NCBI RefSeq assembly: GCF_005222225.1
Contig: NZ_CP036536.1
Location: forward strand, 334,001-398,000
Direction of reading: 5' to 3'
Origin: Salinimonas lutimaris
Lineage (GTDB): Bacteria; Pseudomonadota; Gammaproteobacteria; Enterobacterales; Alteromonadaceae
Length of the DNA stretch: 64,000 bases
Part shown: piece after piece, positions 53,001 through 63,782 of the stretch
Numbering within the stretch: the stretch's first letter is position 1
Layout of the letters: every line of letters starts with the position of its first letter
Notes under the pieces: model-generated
What the model was told of the DNA's origin: nothing
Seen by the model: only the letters and a program-made list of their open reading frames with translations
The model's database searches: none
Program-made: the position numbers and the translations under genes

Positions 53001-55092
53001 GGTGCATCATTACGAATTGACGCATCCGGCACAAAGCCTGACCTGTGATGCTGCACCAGTGGTGATTAAAGCCTGTGCCAATGAGGCCTGTAGTGAACTG
53101 GTCAGTCAGCCGGTCACCGTGCAGCTTAATAACGGGGAATGGGGCAATGGTAATCCGGTGACCTTCACCGGTCAGCTGACCACCACATTACGTCAGCGCA
53201 ACGAGCAAACGGTATCGTTAAGAGTCGCCGGTACTGATCCAGACTATGCCGCCCAGACTCCGCTTATCTGTACCAATAATTGTGAAATCGAGTTCAGTGC
53301 CGCCGGTCTGGTGTTTTTTGATACCACAACCTCTGCTGCCTTATTGCCTGATACCATCGCGCAATCCGACCTTGGCCGGATTGGCCTGTGGGCAGCCAAA
53401 GATGAGGGCGGCGTGTGCAAGGCGTTGTTAAACGGCGCTCAAACGATTGATTTTAGCTACCAGTGTTACAATGATGCCAGTGCGCCGTATTCTTCTGAGC
53501 AGTGTCAGATGCCGTTTGCCGGCGTGCCGGTTACCGGCAATGGTAGCGGGCAGAACAGTGGTCAGCTGACGCTGACCTTTGATGAAGAAGGAAAAACCAG
53601 TCTGGCCGGATATCAGTACGCTGATGCCGGGCGTTTGCTGTTAACCGCATCGGCGCAAATCGACCAGACTCCGTTTAACAGTGGCACAGCCACCTTTGAC
53701 AGTATACCGGCCAGTCTGCTGTTTGAACCGGTCATGACCTCCCCGCAGCCTGCCGGTGCACCGTTTACTATCGCCATCAGTGCGCTTGGCGCTCAGGGGG
53801 CCGTCTTACCTGGCTATCAGGCCGGTCAGTTGCAAGCCAGCCTGAATCGTCAGATACCGCTTGATGGAGTGGACGGCCTGTGGCACCTGTCTGACAGTCA
53901 GGTCATTCAAAGCCGCACTGACAGTACCTTCAGCGATGCTCCCCTCAGCGGCTTTAATAACGGCGTATATGAATACACCAACAGTTACTTTGATGAGGCG
54001 GGAAGCTTTGAGGCCTTGTTTCAGGATGCTGATTATCTGGGCAATACCATCAGCAGCTCCCCGGTTGCCTTGTCGCGTTTTATTCCGGCTTATTTCGATG
54101 CGCAGGTGACGCAGCCAGGTCAGCTGGCTGATAGCTGTGGTGCCATTACCTATATAGGCCAGCCATTTGGCTTTGAGCTGGGGGCAGAGCCGCAGATTGA
54201 GGTCACAGCATTAAATGCACTGGGTCAGGTCACCGCCAACTACGACAGCGGACTGTGGCAATTAGCGCCAGACAGTGCTCAGATTGCCGGGTTCAGCGCG
54301 CTGGGAACATCAGCCTATGCGGCTAACGGGCCGGTTACAACCAACACCGCCGCCATGCAGGCGCTGGTCACCGGCACGGATAATTTTGATGGACAAGGCA
54401 TGGTGACCCTGACCGGCCCGCAGTTTACTTATGCCAAGATTGCTACGGTCAGCCCCGGTGCGGGCGGCGGCTCGCCGTTTGCCGCCAGCCTTAACGCGAA
54501 TGTGCCGGCCACCGCACTGACCGATGCAGATGGCGTTTGTTATCGGGCTGACAGTAGCTCACCGTGTCAGGCGCTTACCATCAGCAGTATACAGGGCGCA
54601 CAGCTGCATTATGGCAGACTGCGACTGGACAATGCCTATGGGCCGGAAAATGAAGCCCTGAACATTCCGGTCGTCACCGAATACTATGATGGTGGCAACT
54701 GGTTACTGGCTCAGGGTGACAGCTGTACTACGCTGAACCTGGCCCAGAACAATGGGCAAATTGGTGTGGCCAATGCCTCGCAGGGCAGTCAGGAAACCGA
54801 TATCAGTAGCGCGTTTACCAGTTTGAGCGTGACCAGCACGCTGAATCAGGGCAGTTCAGCCGATGGTGAGTTTGTTGTCGGCCCCGCCCTGGATGGCAGT
54901 GGCAACGGACAGCGCGGCACCATTGCGGTAACCCTTATACCCGGTGCTGTTGGGGAGCGCTGGAGCGAATATCTGAATATCGACTGGAATCTGGATGGAG
55001 TTATTGATGCCAGCGATTTCCCCAAAGCGGCGGTGTCATTCGGGCTGTACCGTGGAAACGAAAGAACTTTGCACTGGCGTGAACGTTTTTAA
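50050..55092 (+). CDS. mshQ: MSHA-associated giant LamG-domain protein MshQ (probable adhesin)
   Basis: A 1680-residue secreted protein. A signal peptide (VVYAVVLLIFTGASIAQ) is followed by a beta-helix-like region (about 20-255), three concanavalin/LamG-like domains (about 267-495, 503-732 and 737-985), and a long C-terminal region (about 990-1680) like the DUF6701 part of MshQ proteins. The domains share repeated segments: PHSTDYAISEGAIAFWF and PHNSAYALSEGTAVLWF; CxxC pairs (TCVSC, TCESC) mark the joints. I start at ATG 50050 (overlap with the mshP TGA) since the frame upstream lies in mshP. MshQ closes the operon; LamG domains bind glycans or proteins, so a tip adhesin is inferred. Confidence 0.92.
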   Translation: MKVVYAVVLLIFTGASIAQECTAVFPDPASSSFADGTIDFKNNSQVIGSDGSLDAPNITGGDTACDGSQCQSSGQTAEPLVLPAFENSAVTAKDKTAYPAVFSPGDYGQLSLKNADTAIFNAGEYRISSLDLGKDAQVVLASGVYWIDTLTLGNGASLIVAPGEEVLLYVNTLDVNNGAQMNSAGSSDQLTIINYDSARFKNSSDTSAFIFSQGTITLDNSARVLGAVSARDIELKNSSVIEYDTASFDRFTAGGLCEATVTVPSPVAHWPINVCTLAGDDNQVPELITGNDGQGVNSPGVEDNGRFCQAGSFRGDDDTILLPHSTDYAISEGAIAFWFNTDNLQFSRRSSAGGMALFSKDAQGLSDHITISLLQNGAIRVAHSSLAATRQINANAGIQENTWYYLVYTFGPQGMQLFINAALVGSNIELTSGILNNGEPIVLAANAGLTASGSAATAQLTDFYRGKIDDVQLYDEQLSGSQIESLFGKEAETCVSCETQTELVSHWDFDVCSLTGADDVVDVQGVQNGTARGGSQVEESARFCQGIGFDGDSGLVEVPHNSAYALSEGTAVLWFNAQTLNNNGAARQALISKDHSNTGDERAANGDLSIFVEPDGRLRFEQYFDQQSLVLVTNRALIESETWHQLAYSWGPDGIEVFVDGNYIGGYPSPFTMSANTQPWRFGASVNQLTPDRSQPADLLNFFDGVMDEIRLYAGQLSGADVQSLYNASQYTCESCQITDAILFYRFEETDRQQNNIDDDSVNLQTGQLVGSAIRILPENPISCAVLDIPLNTDARTADAADTRFDMNDIGTQGTLSFWYRSNEPWVGGGNRQLFDASERRNPNRNNANSDKYFHLTLVNTGQLRFGLEESNDGDLQVFSNVLDFAAGEWVHIAVSFDVVTNEQALFINGSPVNWITNQASRLRGSQLGSLNSLYFGDNRSLYLVGAMTGNSANGQFDDIRVYNYLQTRTQVLADIDDVLECTGVHHYELTHPAQSLTCDAAPVVIKACANEACSELVSQPVTVQLNNGEWGNGNPVTFTGQLTTTLRQRNEQTVSLRVAGTDPDYAAQTPLICTNNCEIEFSAAGLVFFDTTTSAALLPDTIAQSDLGRIGLWAAKDEGGVCKALLNGAQTIDFSYQCYNDASAPYSSEQCQMPFAGVPVTGNGSGQNSGQLTLTFDEEGKTSLAGYQYADAGRLLLTASAQIDQTPFNSGTATFDSIPASLLFEPVMTSPQPAGAPFTIAISALGAQGAVLPGYQAGQLQASLNRQIPLDGVDGLWHLSDSQVIQSRTDSTFSDAPLSGFNNGVYEYTNSYFDEAGSFEALFQDADYLGNTISSSPVALSRFIPAYFDAQVTQPGQLADSCGAITYIGQPFGFELGAEPQIEVTALNALGQVTANYDSGLWQLAPDSAQIAGFSALGTSAYAANGPVTTNTAAMQALVTGTDNFDGQGMVTLTGPQFTYAKIATVSPGAGGGSPFAASLNANVPATALTDADGVCYRADSSSPCQALTISSIQGAQLHYGRLRLDNAYGPENEALNIPVVTEYYDGGNWLLAQGDSCTTLNLAQNNGQIGVANASQGSQETDISSAFTSLSVTSTLNQGSSADGEFVVGPALDGSGNGQRGTIAVTLIPGAVGERWSEYLNIDWNLDGVIDASDFPKAAVSFGLYRGNERTLHWRERF

Positions 55093-56440
<1,348 letters not shown>

Positions 56441-56482
56441 GTATCAGGCAGAGGTCGGTAACACAGACCTTTGCAAGCTTGC

Positions 56483-57367
56483 ATGGATACGATATTCACC
56501 AGAGGCCCCTCGCTTAACAACCGACTCGCGCTCGCTGTAGCCTTGTCGGTTTTGTTGATCTTTGCGGACCATAAATTAGATGCATTTCAGTCAGGCCGGG
56601 TTTATTTAAACTCGCTGGTCAGCCCGGTTCAGTATCTGGCTAACCTGCCCAGCGTATTGCTTAGCGAAAGTGCTCAGCAACTGACATCACGTCAGGCCCT
56701 GATGTCTGAAAATGCCCGTTTAACCAATCAGAACCTGAAAATGAATGAGCGCTTGCAGCGCTTTGAAGTGTTACAGGCCGAAAACGACCAGCTGCGAAAA
56801 CTGCTGGATGTGCCCACTGAGCCGCGCATGCACAAAATGGTGGCAGAGCTGATGGCGGTGGATAACAATCCGTTCAGCCAGCAGATTGTCATTAACAAAG
56901 GCGCCATTGATGGTGTCTATGTGTCACAGTCGGTGTTAGATGATCGTGGCGTGGTCGGGCAGGTGATGGAAGTGGGCTCTACCAACAGTCGGGTTATGCT
57001 GATTTCTGATGTTACCCATGCCATTCCGGTTCGCTCGGTACGCAACAACATTCGATTTATTGCCAGTGGCAACGGCTCGCTGGATGAACTGCTGCTGGAC
57101 CATGTGCCGCACAGTGTGGATGTTCGTGAAGGCGATTTGCTGATTTCCTCTGGCCTGGGCGATGTGTTTCCCGAAGGTTACCCGGTGGCCCGGGTAAAAT
57201 CGGTGGTCCGGGATGAAAGCCGGCCATTTGCCACTGTCCGGGCTACGCCTCTGGCAAGGCTGGATCGTTTGAAATATCTACTTTTATTATGGCCGGATGA
57301 TGCGCCACGTCAGCCTGAAGATGCTGGCGAGGCCGGTCAGGGAGAATCCATCGCCCATGTTGATTAA
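56483..57367 (+). CDS. mreC: Rod-shape-determining protein MreC
   Basis: A 294-residue single-pass inner-membrane protein: the helix LALAVALSVLLIFADHKLD near residue 15-33, a coiled coil (LTSRQALMSENARLTNQNLK onward) and a periplasmic beta domain with NKGAIDGVYVSQSVLDDRGV. It links MreB to the PBP2-RodA wall synthase. I start at the ATG 56483; a TTG 12 bp upstream is in frame but unlikely. The end overlaps the mreD start by 11 bp. Confidence 0.95.
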   Translation: MDTIFTRGPSLNNRLALAVALSVLLIFADHKLDAFQSGRVYLNSLVSPVQYLANLPSVLLSESAQQLTSRQALMSENARLTNQNLKMNERLQRFEVLQAENDQLRKLLDVPTEPRMHKMVAELMAVDNNPFSQQIVINKGAIDGVYVSQSVLDDRGVVGQVMEVGSTNSRVMLISDVTHAIPVRSVRNNIRFIASGNGSLDELLLDHVPHSVDVREGDLLISSGLGDVFPEGYPVARVKSVVRDESRPFATVRATPLARLDRLKYLLLLWPDDAPRQPEDAGEAGQGESIAHVD

Positions 57368-57839
57368 ACCGCGACATTTTGTCATTGCCGCGACGATTCT
57401 GATTTCGCTGGTTCTGCAAATTATGCCCATGCCGCTGGAAGCGGATCTGTACCGGCCAGACTGGGCGCTGGTGGTGCTGGCATACTGGTCGATGGCATTG
57501 CCTCACCGGGTCAATGTTGGCGTGGCATTTTTAACCGGGCTGGTCATGGATGTATTACTGGGCACCGCGCTGGGTATTCACTGTCTGGCACTGAGTGTCA
57601 GTGTGTATGTGCTGGCTGCCAATTATCAGCGGTTGCGCAACTATTCGGTCTGGCAGCAGGCGATTATCATTGGCCTGCTCAGTTCACTGTATCATCTGGT
57701 ATTGTTCTGGATTCAGCACCTTCTGACCGACATTCCTTTTCAGTTTTCTTTTCTGTGGCCCGTATTTTCAACCATGGTACTCTGGCCATGGGTGTTCTGG
57801 CTGTTACGTAAGTTTCGCCGCCAGTTCAGCGTGACCTGA
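57357..57839 (+). CDS. mreD: Rod-shape-determining membrane protein MreD
   Basis: A 160-residue protein with five hydrophobic segments and the MreD hallmark PDWALVVLAYWSMALPHRVN followed by GVAFLTGLVMDVLLG. It is part of the MreBCD elongasome in the inner membrane. I prefer the ATG at 57357, giving the typical start LIKPRHFVIAATILISLVLQ, over in-frame ATGs at 57297 inside mreC. Confidence 0.94.
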   Translation: MLIKPRHFVIAATILISLVLQIMPMPLEADLYRPDWALVVLAYWSMALPHRVNVGVAFLTGLVMDVLLGTALGIHCLALSVSVYVLAANYQRLRNYSVWQQAIIIGLLSSLYHLVLFWIQHLLTDIPFQFSFLWPVFSTMVLWPWVFWLLRKFRRQFSVT

Positions 57840-57866
57840 TAACAACAATGACGAAGAGGAACGGGT

Positions 57867-58448
57867 ATGTCTACGGTGTTGATTTTAGCGTCAGCCTCTC
57901 CCCGGCGCACGGCGCTGCTTAACCAGATTGGCTTCAGCCACCGGCAGTTTCCTGTCGATATTGACGAATCGCCACTGCCGGATGAAACACCGGCAGCCAT
58001 GGTGGCCCGGCTGGCCGCCCAAAAAGCATTAACCGCTCAGCAGCGGCTGGACAGCGCGTCTGAAAAAGCGGTAATACTGGCCTCCGATACCCTGATAGCT
58101 TTTGATAAACAGCCATTAGGCAAACCCGCAGATAAAGCGGATTGTCTGGCTACATTGCGCCAACTGTCGGGTAATACCCACGAGGTACTTACCGCCGTCA
58201 GTGTGATTCAGGGACAGCGCCAGCACACCATCACCGTCACCACCGAAGTACAGTTTGCTCCTTTGACCGACCAGGATATTGAGCAATACTGGGCGACCGG
58301 CGAGCCGGCTGATAAAGCCGGCAGCTATGCCATTCAGGGCATTGGCGGTCAGTTTGTAAAATCGGTTAAAGGCAGTGTGAGTTCGGTGATAGGTTTGCCA
58401 TTATATGAAACCAAGTGTCTGTTAAATGAATTTGGAGTCACCCCATGA
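57867..58448 (+). CDS. maf: Maf-family nucleoside triphosphate pyrophosphatase (YhdE type)
   Basis: A 193-residue enzyme with LILASASPRRTALLNQIG (the SxxR motif), the catalytic Asp in LASDTLIAF and the GKPADKADCLATLRQLSGNTHEV stretch. Maf proteins hydrolyse dTTP/UTP or modified nucleotides and act in housecleaning and septum control. Position between mreD and rng is that of E. coli yhdE, which favours the dTTP/UTP class. The TGA overlaps the rng ATG. Confidence 0.95.
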   Translation: MSTVLILASASPRRTALLNQIGFSHRQFPVDIDESPLPDETPAAMVARLAAQKALTAQQRLDSASEKAVILASDTLIAFDKQPLGKPADKADCLATLRQLSGNTHEVLTAVSVIQGQRQHTITVTTEVQFAPLTDQDIEQYWATGEPADKAGSYAIQGIGGQFVKSVKGSVSSVIGLPLYETKCLLNEFGVTP

Positions 58449-59911
58449 GTGCTGAATTACTGATAAACGTGACTCCTTCAGAGTCGCGGGTAGCCCTGAT
58501 TGAAAATGGAATATTGCAGGAGATTCATGTTGAGCGGCACACCAAAAAAGGGTTGGTCGGCAATATGTACCGGGGCAAGGTCAGCCGTGTACTGCCAGGT
58601 ATGCAGGCGGCGTTTGTTGATATCGGACTGGAAAAGGCTGCCTTTTTACATGCATCAGACATTGTGTTTCATAACGAGCTGGTTGGAGAGGTCATGGCCA
58701 GCCATATTCAGAAGCAGGATATTCGTGAGCTGGTTCGTGAAGGGCAGGAGATTGTGGTGCAGGTGGTCAAGGATCCCATCGGTACCAAGGGCGCCCGGCT
58801 AACCACCGATATTACGATTCCGTCCAGGTATCTGGTGTTTATGCCCAGTGTTACCCATGTGGGCGTATCGCAGCGTATTGAGGATGAGGCTGAACGGGAG
58901 CGCCTCAAAGCGCTGATGCAGGAATTTTGTGACGAAGATGGTGGCTTTATTCTGCGTACTGCCGCCGAAGGGGTCAGCAAAACCGAACTGTCTCAGGATG
59001 CCGCCTTTTTACGCCGGCTCTGGAACAAAATTCAGCAGCGCATGAAACAGAAAAAGTCGAATGTGCTGTATGAAGATTTGCCTCTGGCCCGTCGCGTGCT
59101 GCGTGATTTTGTTGGCACTGAGCTTGACCGGATCCGGATTGACTCAAATCTGTCGTATCAGGAGCTGGTCGATTTCACCAAAGAGTATGTGCCGGAGCTG
59201 AGTAATAAGCTCGACTACTACCGGGGTGAGCGTCCGATATTCGATTTGTACGATGTGGAAAATGAAGTACAGCGCGCGCTGGAGCGACGGGTCGACTTAA
59301 AATCCGGCGGCTACCTGATTATCGATCAGACCGAGGCAATGACGACCATTGATATCAATACCGGGGCATTTGTCGGTCATCGTAACCTCGAAGAAACTAT
59401 TTTTAACACCAATATTGAAGCTACCCTGGCCATTGCCCGGCAGTTGCGGCTGCGTAATCTGGGCGGCATGATCCTGATTGATTTTATCGACATGATGGAA
59501 CAGGACCACAAACGGCGTGTCTTACATAGTCTGGAGATGGCAACCAGTAAAGACCGGGCAAAAATCAATATTCACGGGTTTACCTCACTGGGCCTGATTG
59601 AAATGACCCGCAAGCGCACCCGCGAAAGTCTTGAGCATGTACTGTGTGGCGACTGTCCGGTATGCAAGGGGCGCGGTACCGTGAAAACCATCGAAACCAT
59701 TTGTTTTGAAATTATGCGCGAAATTGTGCGGGTTAACCGGGCTTATGCGGCGGATATGTTTGTGGTGTACGCCTCGCCCAATGTGGTTGAAGCCCTGCTG
59801 GGAGAAGAATCCCACATGCTGGCTGAACTGGAAATGTTTGTGACCAAACAAATCAAGGTGCAGACCGAGCCGCTGTATAATCAGGACAAATACGACGTCG
59901 TCATGATGTAA
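58445..59911 (+). CDS. rng: Ribonuclease G
   Basis: A 488-residue RNase E/G enzyme without the long C-terminal scaffold of RNase E. The S1 RNA-binding domain covers about residues 37-128; the DNase-I-like domain has TIDINTGAFVG and ILIDFIDMM with the metal-binding aspartates; CGDCPVCKGRG supplies the zinc-link cysteines (CxxC). It processes the 5' end of 16S rRNA and some mRNAs. It is coupled to maf by the 4-bp ATGA overlap and followed closely by yhdP, as in E. coli. Confidence 0.96.
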   Translation: MSAELLINVTPSESRVALIENGILQEIHVERHTKKGLVGNMYRGKVSRVLPGMQAAFVDIGLEKAAFLHASDIVFHNELVGEVMASHIQKQDIRELVREGQEIVVQVVKDPIGTKGARLTTDITIPSRYLVFMPSVTHVGVSQRIEDEAERERLKALMQEFCDEDGGFILRTAAEGVSKTELSQDAAFLRRLWNKIQQRMKQKKSNVLYEDLPLARRVLRDFVGTELDRIRIDSNLSYQELVDFTKEYVPELSNKLDYYRGERPIFDLYDVENEVQRALERRVDLKSGGYLIIDQTEAMTTIDINTGAFVGHRNLEETIFNTNIEATLAIARQLRLRNLGGMILIDFIDMMEQDHKRRVLHSLEMATSKDRAKINIHGFTSLGLIEMTRKRTRESLEHVLCGDCPVCKGRGTVKTIETICFEIMREIVRVNRAYAADMFVVYASPNVVEALLGEESHMLAELEMFVTKQIKVQTEPLYNQDKYDVVMM

Positions 59912-59918
59912 GGGTACC

Positions 59919-62900
59919 GTGAACCGTTTAAGTGTGTTTACCGGCTGGGCGCTGAAAAAGTTGTGGATGACCCTGGCTGTATTGCTGGTTTTATTTGCTG
60001 TTTTACTCAGTGCGATTCGTTACGCCCTGCCACAGCTGGATGAGCACACCCAACAACTGGAAGAGTATGTGCTCGAGCACTACGGGCTTGAACTGACCAT
60101 TGGTGAGCTTAAAGCTGACTGGCAAAAAGCCGGCCCCAGTCTGGTACTTGATAATGTCACCCTGAATCAGAATGATGCTTCGCCACTGGCACTACATATC
60201 GACAACATTGATATAGAGCTAGATTTCTGGCGTTCTCTGGCTCAGCGCCAGCTCTCCTCCAACCGGTTTAACCTGTCCGGGTTTAATCTGGTACTGGACA
60301 CTACACGCTTACAGGGAGGTGAGGGCGACAATGATTTTCCGGTGGTTAAGGCGCTTAAAAATCTATTTCTGGAACAGTTAGAACAGTTTGCCCTGAATCG
60401 CGGCAGTATCACGCTTATCGGAGGAGATAAGCCAGAAGTGATTGAGCTGTCGTCACTGAACTGGCTTAACCGGGATGGCCACCACCAGGGAGAGGGAACC
60501 TTTCAGGTTCGCGAGGTGGCCAGCAACTCAGCCTCGTTTATTATTGATTTGCATGGTGGTCAGGATGATTTGAGCGGGGTGGTGTATGCCCGCGCCGAGG
60601 AGCTGGATATCTCGCCGTGGATCAGCAGCAAAATCAATACTCGTCGTCCTTTGCAAGAAAGCCGGGCTAATCTTGAAGCCTGGGCAGAAGTTAAAAACAG
60701 TCAGTTCAGTGCCTTTTTCTCTCGCATTCACGACAGTCAGCTGACCTGGGGTGGGGATGACAGCGTTAGTGTCAGTACCGGCATTAAGGGCGGCAGTATT
60801 CAGGCTCTGCCTAAAAACGGACACTGGTTTTTTCGGGTGGATGAACTGGTCTTTGAGTCGAATAAGCAAAGTCTGGTGACCGATGTGGTTGGTCGCCTGA
60901 GTCCGTCTGGCGATGTGCTGGTAAATACCATGAAACCCGCGCCGGTGAATCCGTTTTTGGTGCTGCTGCCACTATTTAGCGACGATGCTGCTGATGATGA
61001 TGTCCGTGAGCTGAACCCGACCGGGGAGCTGGCCACGCTGCAACTGAGTATTCGCAACAAGGGTATTGCGCTGTCTGCCAAACTGCTGGATGTGGGCTGG
61101 CAACAGCGCGGAATATTACCAGGTGTGGATGCGCTGGATGTAGACATCAACTGGTTTAAAAATCAGGGCGCAATTACCGTGCAGGCGAATAACGGCAAGC
61201 TGGCATCATCCAATCTACTGGGACAGGATGTAGCGCTTAATCAGTTAAACGCCGACATATATGTGCACCAGGAGCAAGTGGGTGATAATCCGGGCCACTG
61301 GCTGGTGAGTTATCAGGACCTGCTACTTGATACCAATCTCATGTCCTTGTCCCAGAGCCTGAGACTGGATGTTACCGGTGGCTCCATGAGCCTGATGACC
61401 GCCATCGACGACCTGCCGGTGTCCAGTGCCACACAGCTGTTCCCGGCCAGTCTGATGGGCCAGAATACCACCGATTATCTGAAGCGGGCGCTGGCCAGTG
61501 GGAAAGGCCAGGTGGAGCATGGCAGGGTGCTGTGGCAGGGCGCTTTCAGCGATTTTCCATTTAATGACAACAGTGGAATTTTTCAGGCCTACCTGAACCT
61601 GACGGATACTACCTTTGCGTTTTCCAAAGACTGGCCGGCCCTGACCCGCACCGACATTGCACTGCATTTTGAAAATGCCGGTCTGGCCATGGCTGCGCCT
61701 GCAGCTACATTAGCCGGAATTACCGTTACCGATTTACGCGCTGATATTGCGCGGCTGGCGGCGGATGCCAGTCTGGTGATTGACGCTAACGGCGCCGGCA
61801 CCGGAGAGCAACTGGCAGACCTGATGATGGACAGTTCGTTATCAGAATCGCTGGGTAAGGTACTGAAAAACGAAGTACAGGTGCAAGGCGATGTCAGGGC
61901 CAGCCTGCATCTGGATATTCCGCTGAACAGCCCGGATGTGGTGGCCAGCGGTAACGCTACACTCACCGGTAATCACATTTTTATTGACAGTATCGGGCTG
62001 CCGCTATCAGCAGTAAAAGGCAATATCCGGTTCAGAAACGAAAATATCAGCAGTACCGATTTATCAGCAGATATGCTGGGCCAGCCGGTGGGTATTGAAC
62101 TGACCGGCGCCAAGGGGAACCAGGGATACGAAGTTAATATCGGGGTGGGCGGCAACTGGGATGTGGCCCCGCTTATCAGTCGCCTGAATCCGGATATGAC
62201 CCGTTATCTGACAGGTCTGACTGACTGGCAGGCAAATGTCTCGCTGGCACTGCCTGAACAGGGTTTTCATTATACTGCCAGCGTGATCAGCGACCTGCAG
62301 GGCGTGTCCTCCAGCCTACCCAGCCCGCTGAATAAAAAATCCCCCCAAACAAAGCGCTTATCAGTGACCAGTCAGGGCGATCAGACTGCTTCTACTATCA
62401 CCGCCATGCTGGGTAAAAACACCACCTTTAACGGCGTATTACCGCACCGGGAGATGCAGTTTTCCCGTGCTCATTTAGCGTTGGGAGAAAGCGAGCAGAC
62501 GAGTCTGGGAACAGGCTTTAGTATCGCGGCTAATCTGCCAGCGTTAAATTTAACTGACTGGTACAAGGCCATAGAGCTTTTGATTAGCGGGGTAAAAGAC
62601 AATGGCAGTGACAAACCTGGGTTGTTTGCCGTGCCCCGGCGTATTTTTATCAACACCGATAATCTGGTCGTGGGCGGACAGGCGCTGAGCAAAGTGGATA
62701 TTGTTGCTAAACAACTGAATAATAACTGGCTGCTGGATATTAACTCGGATCAGGCCCGGGCCAGAGTCAACCTGTACGATGAGTGGTTGTCACGAGGTAT
62801 TGAAATAGAAGCAGACTACATTAATTTTGCGCAGCTTGATGCGCCGGATGATGCGGTTCAGCATGACTGGGATCCGGCTACCCTGCCGCCGGTCTACTTT

Positions 62901-63782
62901 CACTGCCGCCAGTGTTCGGTGCTGGGTAAAAAACTGGGTGAGGTGACGGTAGATGTTGTTAAAAGTCCGCAGGGTATGGAGATTCGCCAGTTGGCAGCGA
63001 CGGGCGAGCATCATCAGTTTTCCGGCAAAGGACGCTGGCAGGCGAATAGTAATATCACCGCTATCTCAGGATCACTGAAAAGTGATGATGCCGGGCAGAT
63101 GCTAACCAACTGGGGCGTGGACTCAGGAATCAAAGACTCATCGGCCAACATCGATTTTGAAGTGAGCTGGCCCAAAGCCCCTATGGATTTTTCTGCCCAG
63201 GACCTGCAGGGCAAGCTGAGCTGGCAACTATCTGACGGCTATCTTAGCGAAGTCAGCGATAAAGGCTCGCGCATATTTACCCTGTTCAGCCTGAATTCAC
63301 TGGTGCGAAAACTGAGTCTGGATTTTCGGGACGTATTTGCCCAGGGCTTTTTTTATGATGATATGAGCGGTACGCTGGAGATTGCTGATGGAAAAGCATC
63401 CACTCAGGATACGGTCATTGATGGCGGCGCCGGTGAGATAACCATTAAGGGCTATACCGACTTGATTGCCCGCCAGCTTAATTATCGGGTGTCGTTTACC
63501 CCAAATGTGACAGGAAACCTGCCGGTACTAGTGTATTTTCTGGCAACACCGCAGACCGCTCTGGCGGCACTGGCACTGGACCAGGTGCTGACCTCGGCTA
63601 AAGTAATTTCCAATGTGAATTATCAGGTCACCGGCACCTGGAGTGAGCCACAATTTGATGAAGTAGGTAGAGATAGTAAGGACATACCTTTACCGGCACA
63701 GAAGCAGGCGATTCCTGACAAGGAACAAATTCTGACACAGCCAGATCTGGAACGGTTAAACCTGGAGGTGCAAGATGGTTAA
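59919..63782 (+). CDS. yhdP: YhdP-like AsmA-family envelope protein
   Basis: A 1287-residue protein starting with GTG 7 bp after rng. One N-terminal helix (LWMTLAVLLVLFAVLLSAI, about residues 15-33) anchors it in the inner membrane; the rest is a very long run of beta strands in the periplasm, with EYVLEHYGLELTIGELKADW being the typical AsmA/YhdP start. It ends with the AsmA-like QLNYRVSFTPNVTGNLPVL part. YhdP and relatives form bridges moving phospholipids to the outer membrane. Length agrees with E. coli YhdP (about 1266). The stop overlaps the nitrilase start. Confidence 0.93.
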   Translation: MNRLSVFTGWALKKLWMTLAVLLVLFAVLLSAIRYALPQLDEHTQQLEEYVLEHYGLELTIGELKADWQKAGPSLVLDNVTLNQNDASPLALHIDNIDIELDFWRSLAQRQLSSNRFNLSGFNLVLDTTRLQGGEGDNDFPVVKALKNLFLEQLEQFALNRGSITLIGGDKPEVIELSSLNWLNRDGHHQGEGTFQVREVASNSASFIIDLHGGQDDLSGVVYARAEELDISPWISSKINTRRPLQESRANLEAWAEVKNSQFSAFFSRIHDSQLTWGGDDSVSVSTGIKGGSIQALPKNGHWFFRVDELVFESNKQSLVTDVVGRLSPSGDVLVNTMKPAPVNPFLVLLPLFSDDAADDDVRELNPTGELATLQLSIRNKGIALSAKLLDVGWQQRGILPGVDALDVDINWFKNQGAITVQANNGKLASSNLLGQDVALNQLNADIYVHQEQVGDNPGHWLVSYQDLLLDTNLMSLSQSLRLDVTGGSMSLMTAIDDLPVSSATQLFPASLMGQNTTDYLKRALASGKGQVEHGRVLWQGAFSDFPFNDNSGIFQAYLNLTDTTFAFSKDWPALTRTDIALHFENAGLAMAAPAATLAGITVTDLRADIARLAADASLVIDANGAGTGEQLADLMMDSSLSESLGKVLKNEVQVQGDVRASLHLDIPLNSPDVVASGNATLTGNHIFIDSIGLPLSAVKGNIRFRNENISSTDLSADMLGQPVGIELTGAKGNQGYEVNIGVGGNWDVAPLISRLNPDMTRYLTGLTDWQANVSLALPEQGFHYTASVISDLQGVSSSLPSPLNKKSPQTKRLSVTSQGDQTASTITAMLGKNTTFNGVLPHREMQFSRAHLALGESEQTSLGTGFSIAANLPALNLTDWYKAIELLISGVKDNGSDKPGLFAVPRRIFINTDNLVVGGQALSKVDIVAKQLNNNWLLDINSDQARARVNLYDEWLSRGIEIEADYINFAQLDAPDDAVQHDWDPATLPPVYFHCRQCSVLGKKLGEVTVDVVKSPQGMEIRQLAATGEHHQFSGKGRWQANSNITAISGSLKSDDAGQMLTNWGVDSGIKDSSANIDFEVSWPKAPMDFSAQDLQGKLSWQLSDGYLSEVSDKGSRIFTLFSLNSLVRKLSLDFRDVFAQGFFYDDMSGTLEIADGKASTQDTVIDGGAGEITIKGYTDLIARQLNYRVSFTPNVTGNLPVLVYFLATPQTALAALALDQVLTSAKVISNVNYQVTGTWSEPQFDEVGRDSKDIPLPAQKQAIPDKEQILTQPDLERLNLEVQDG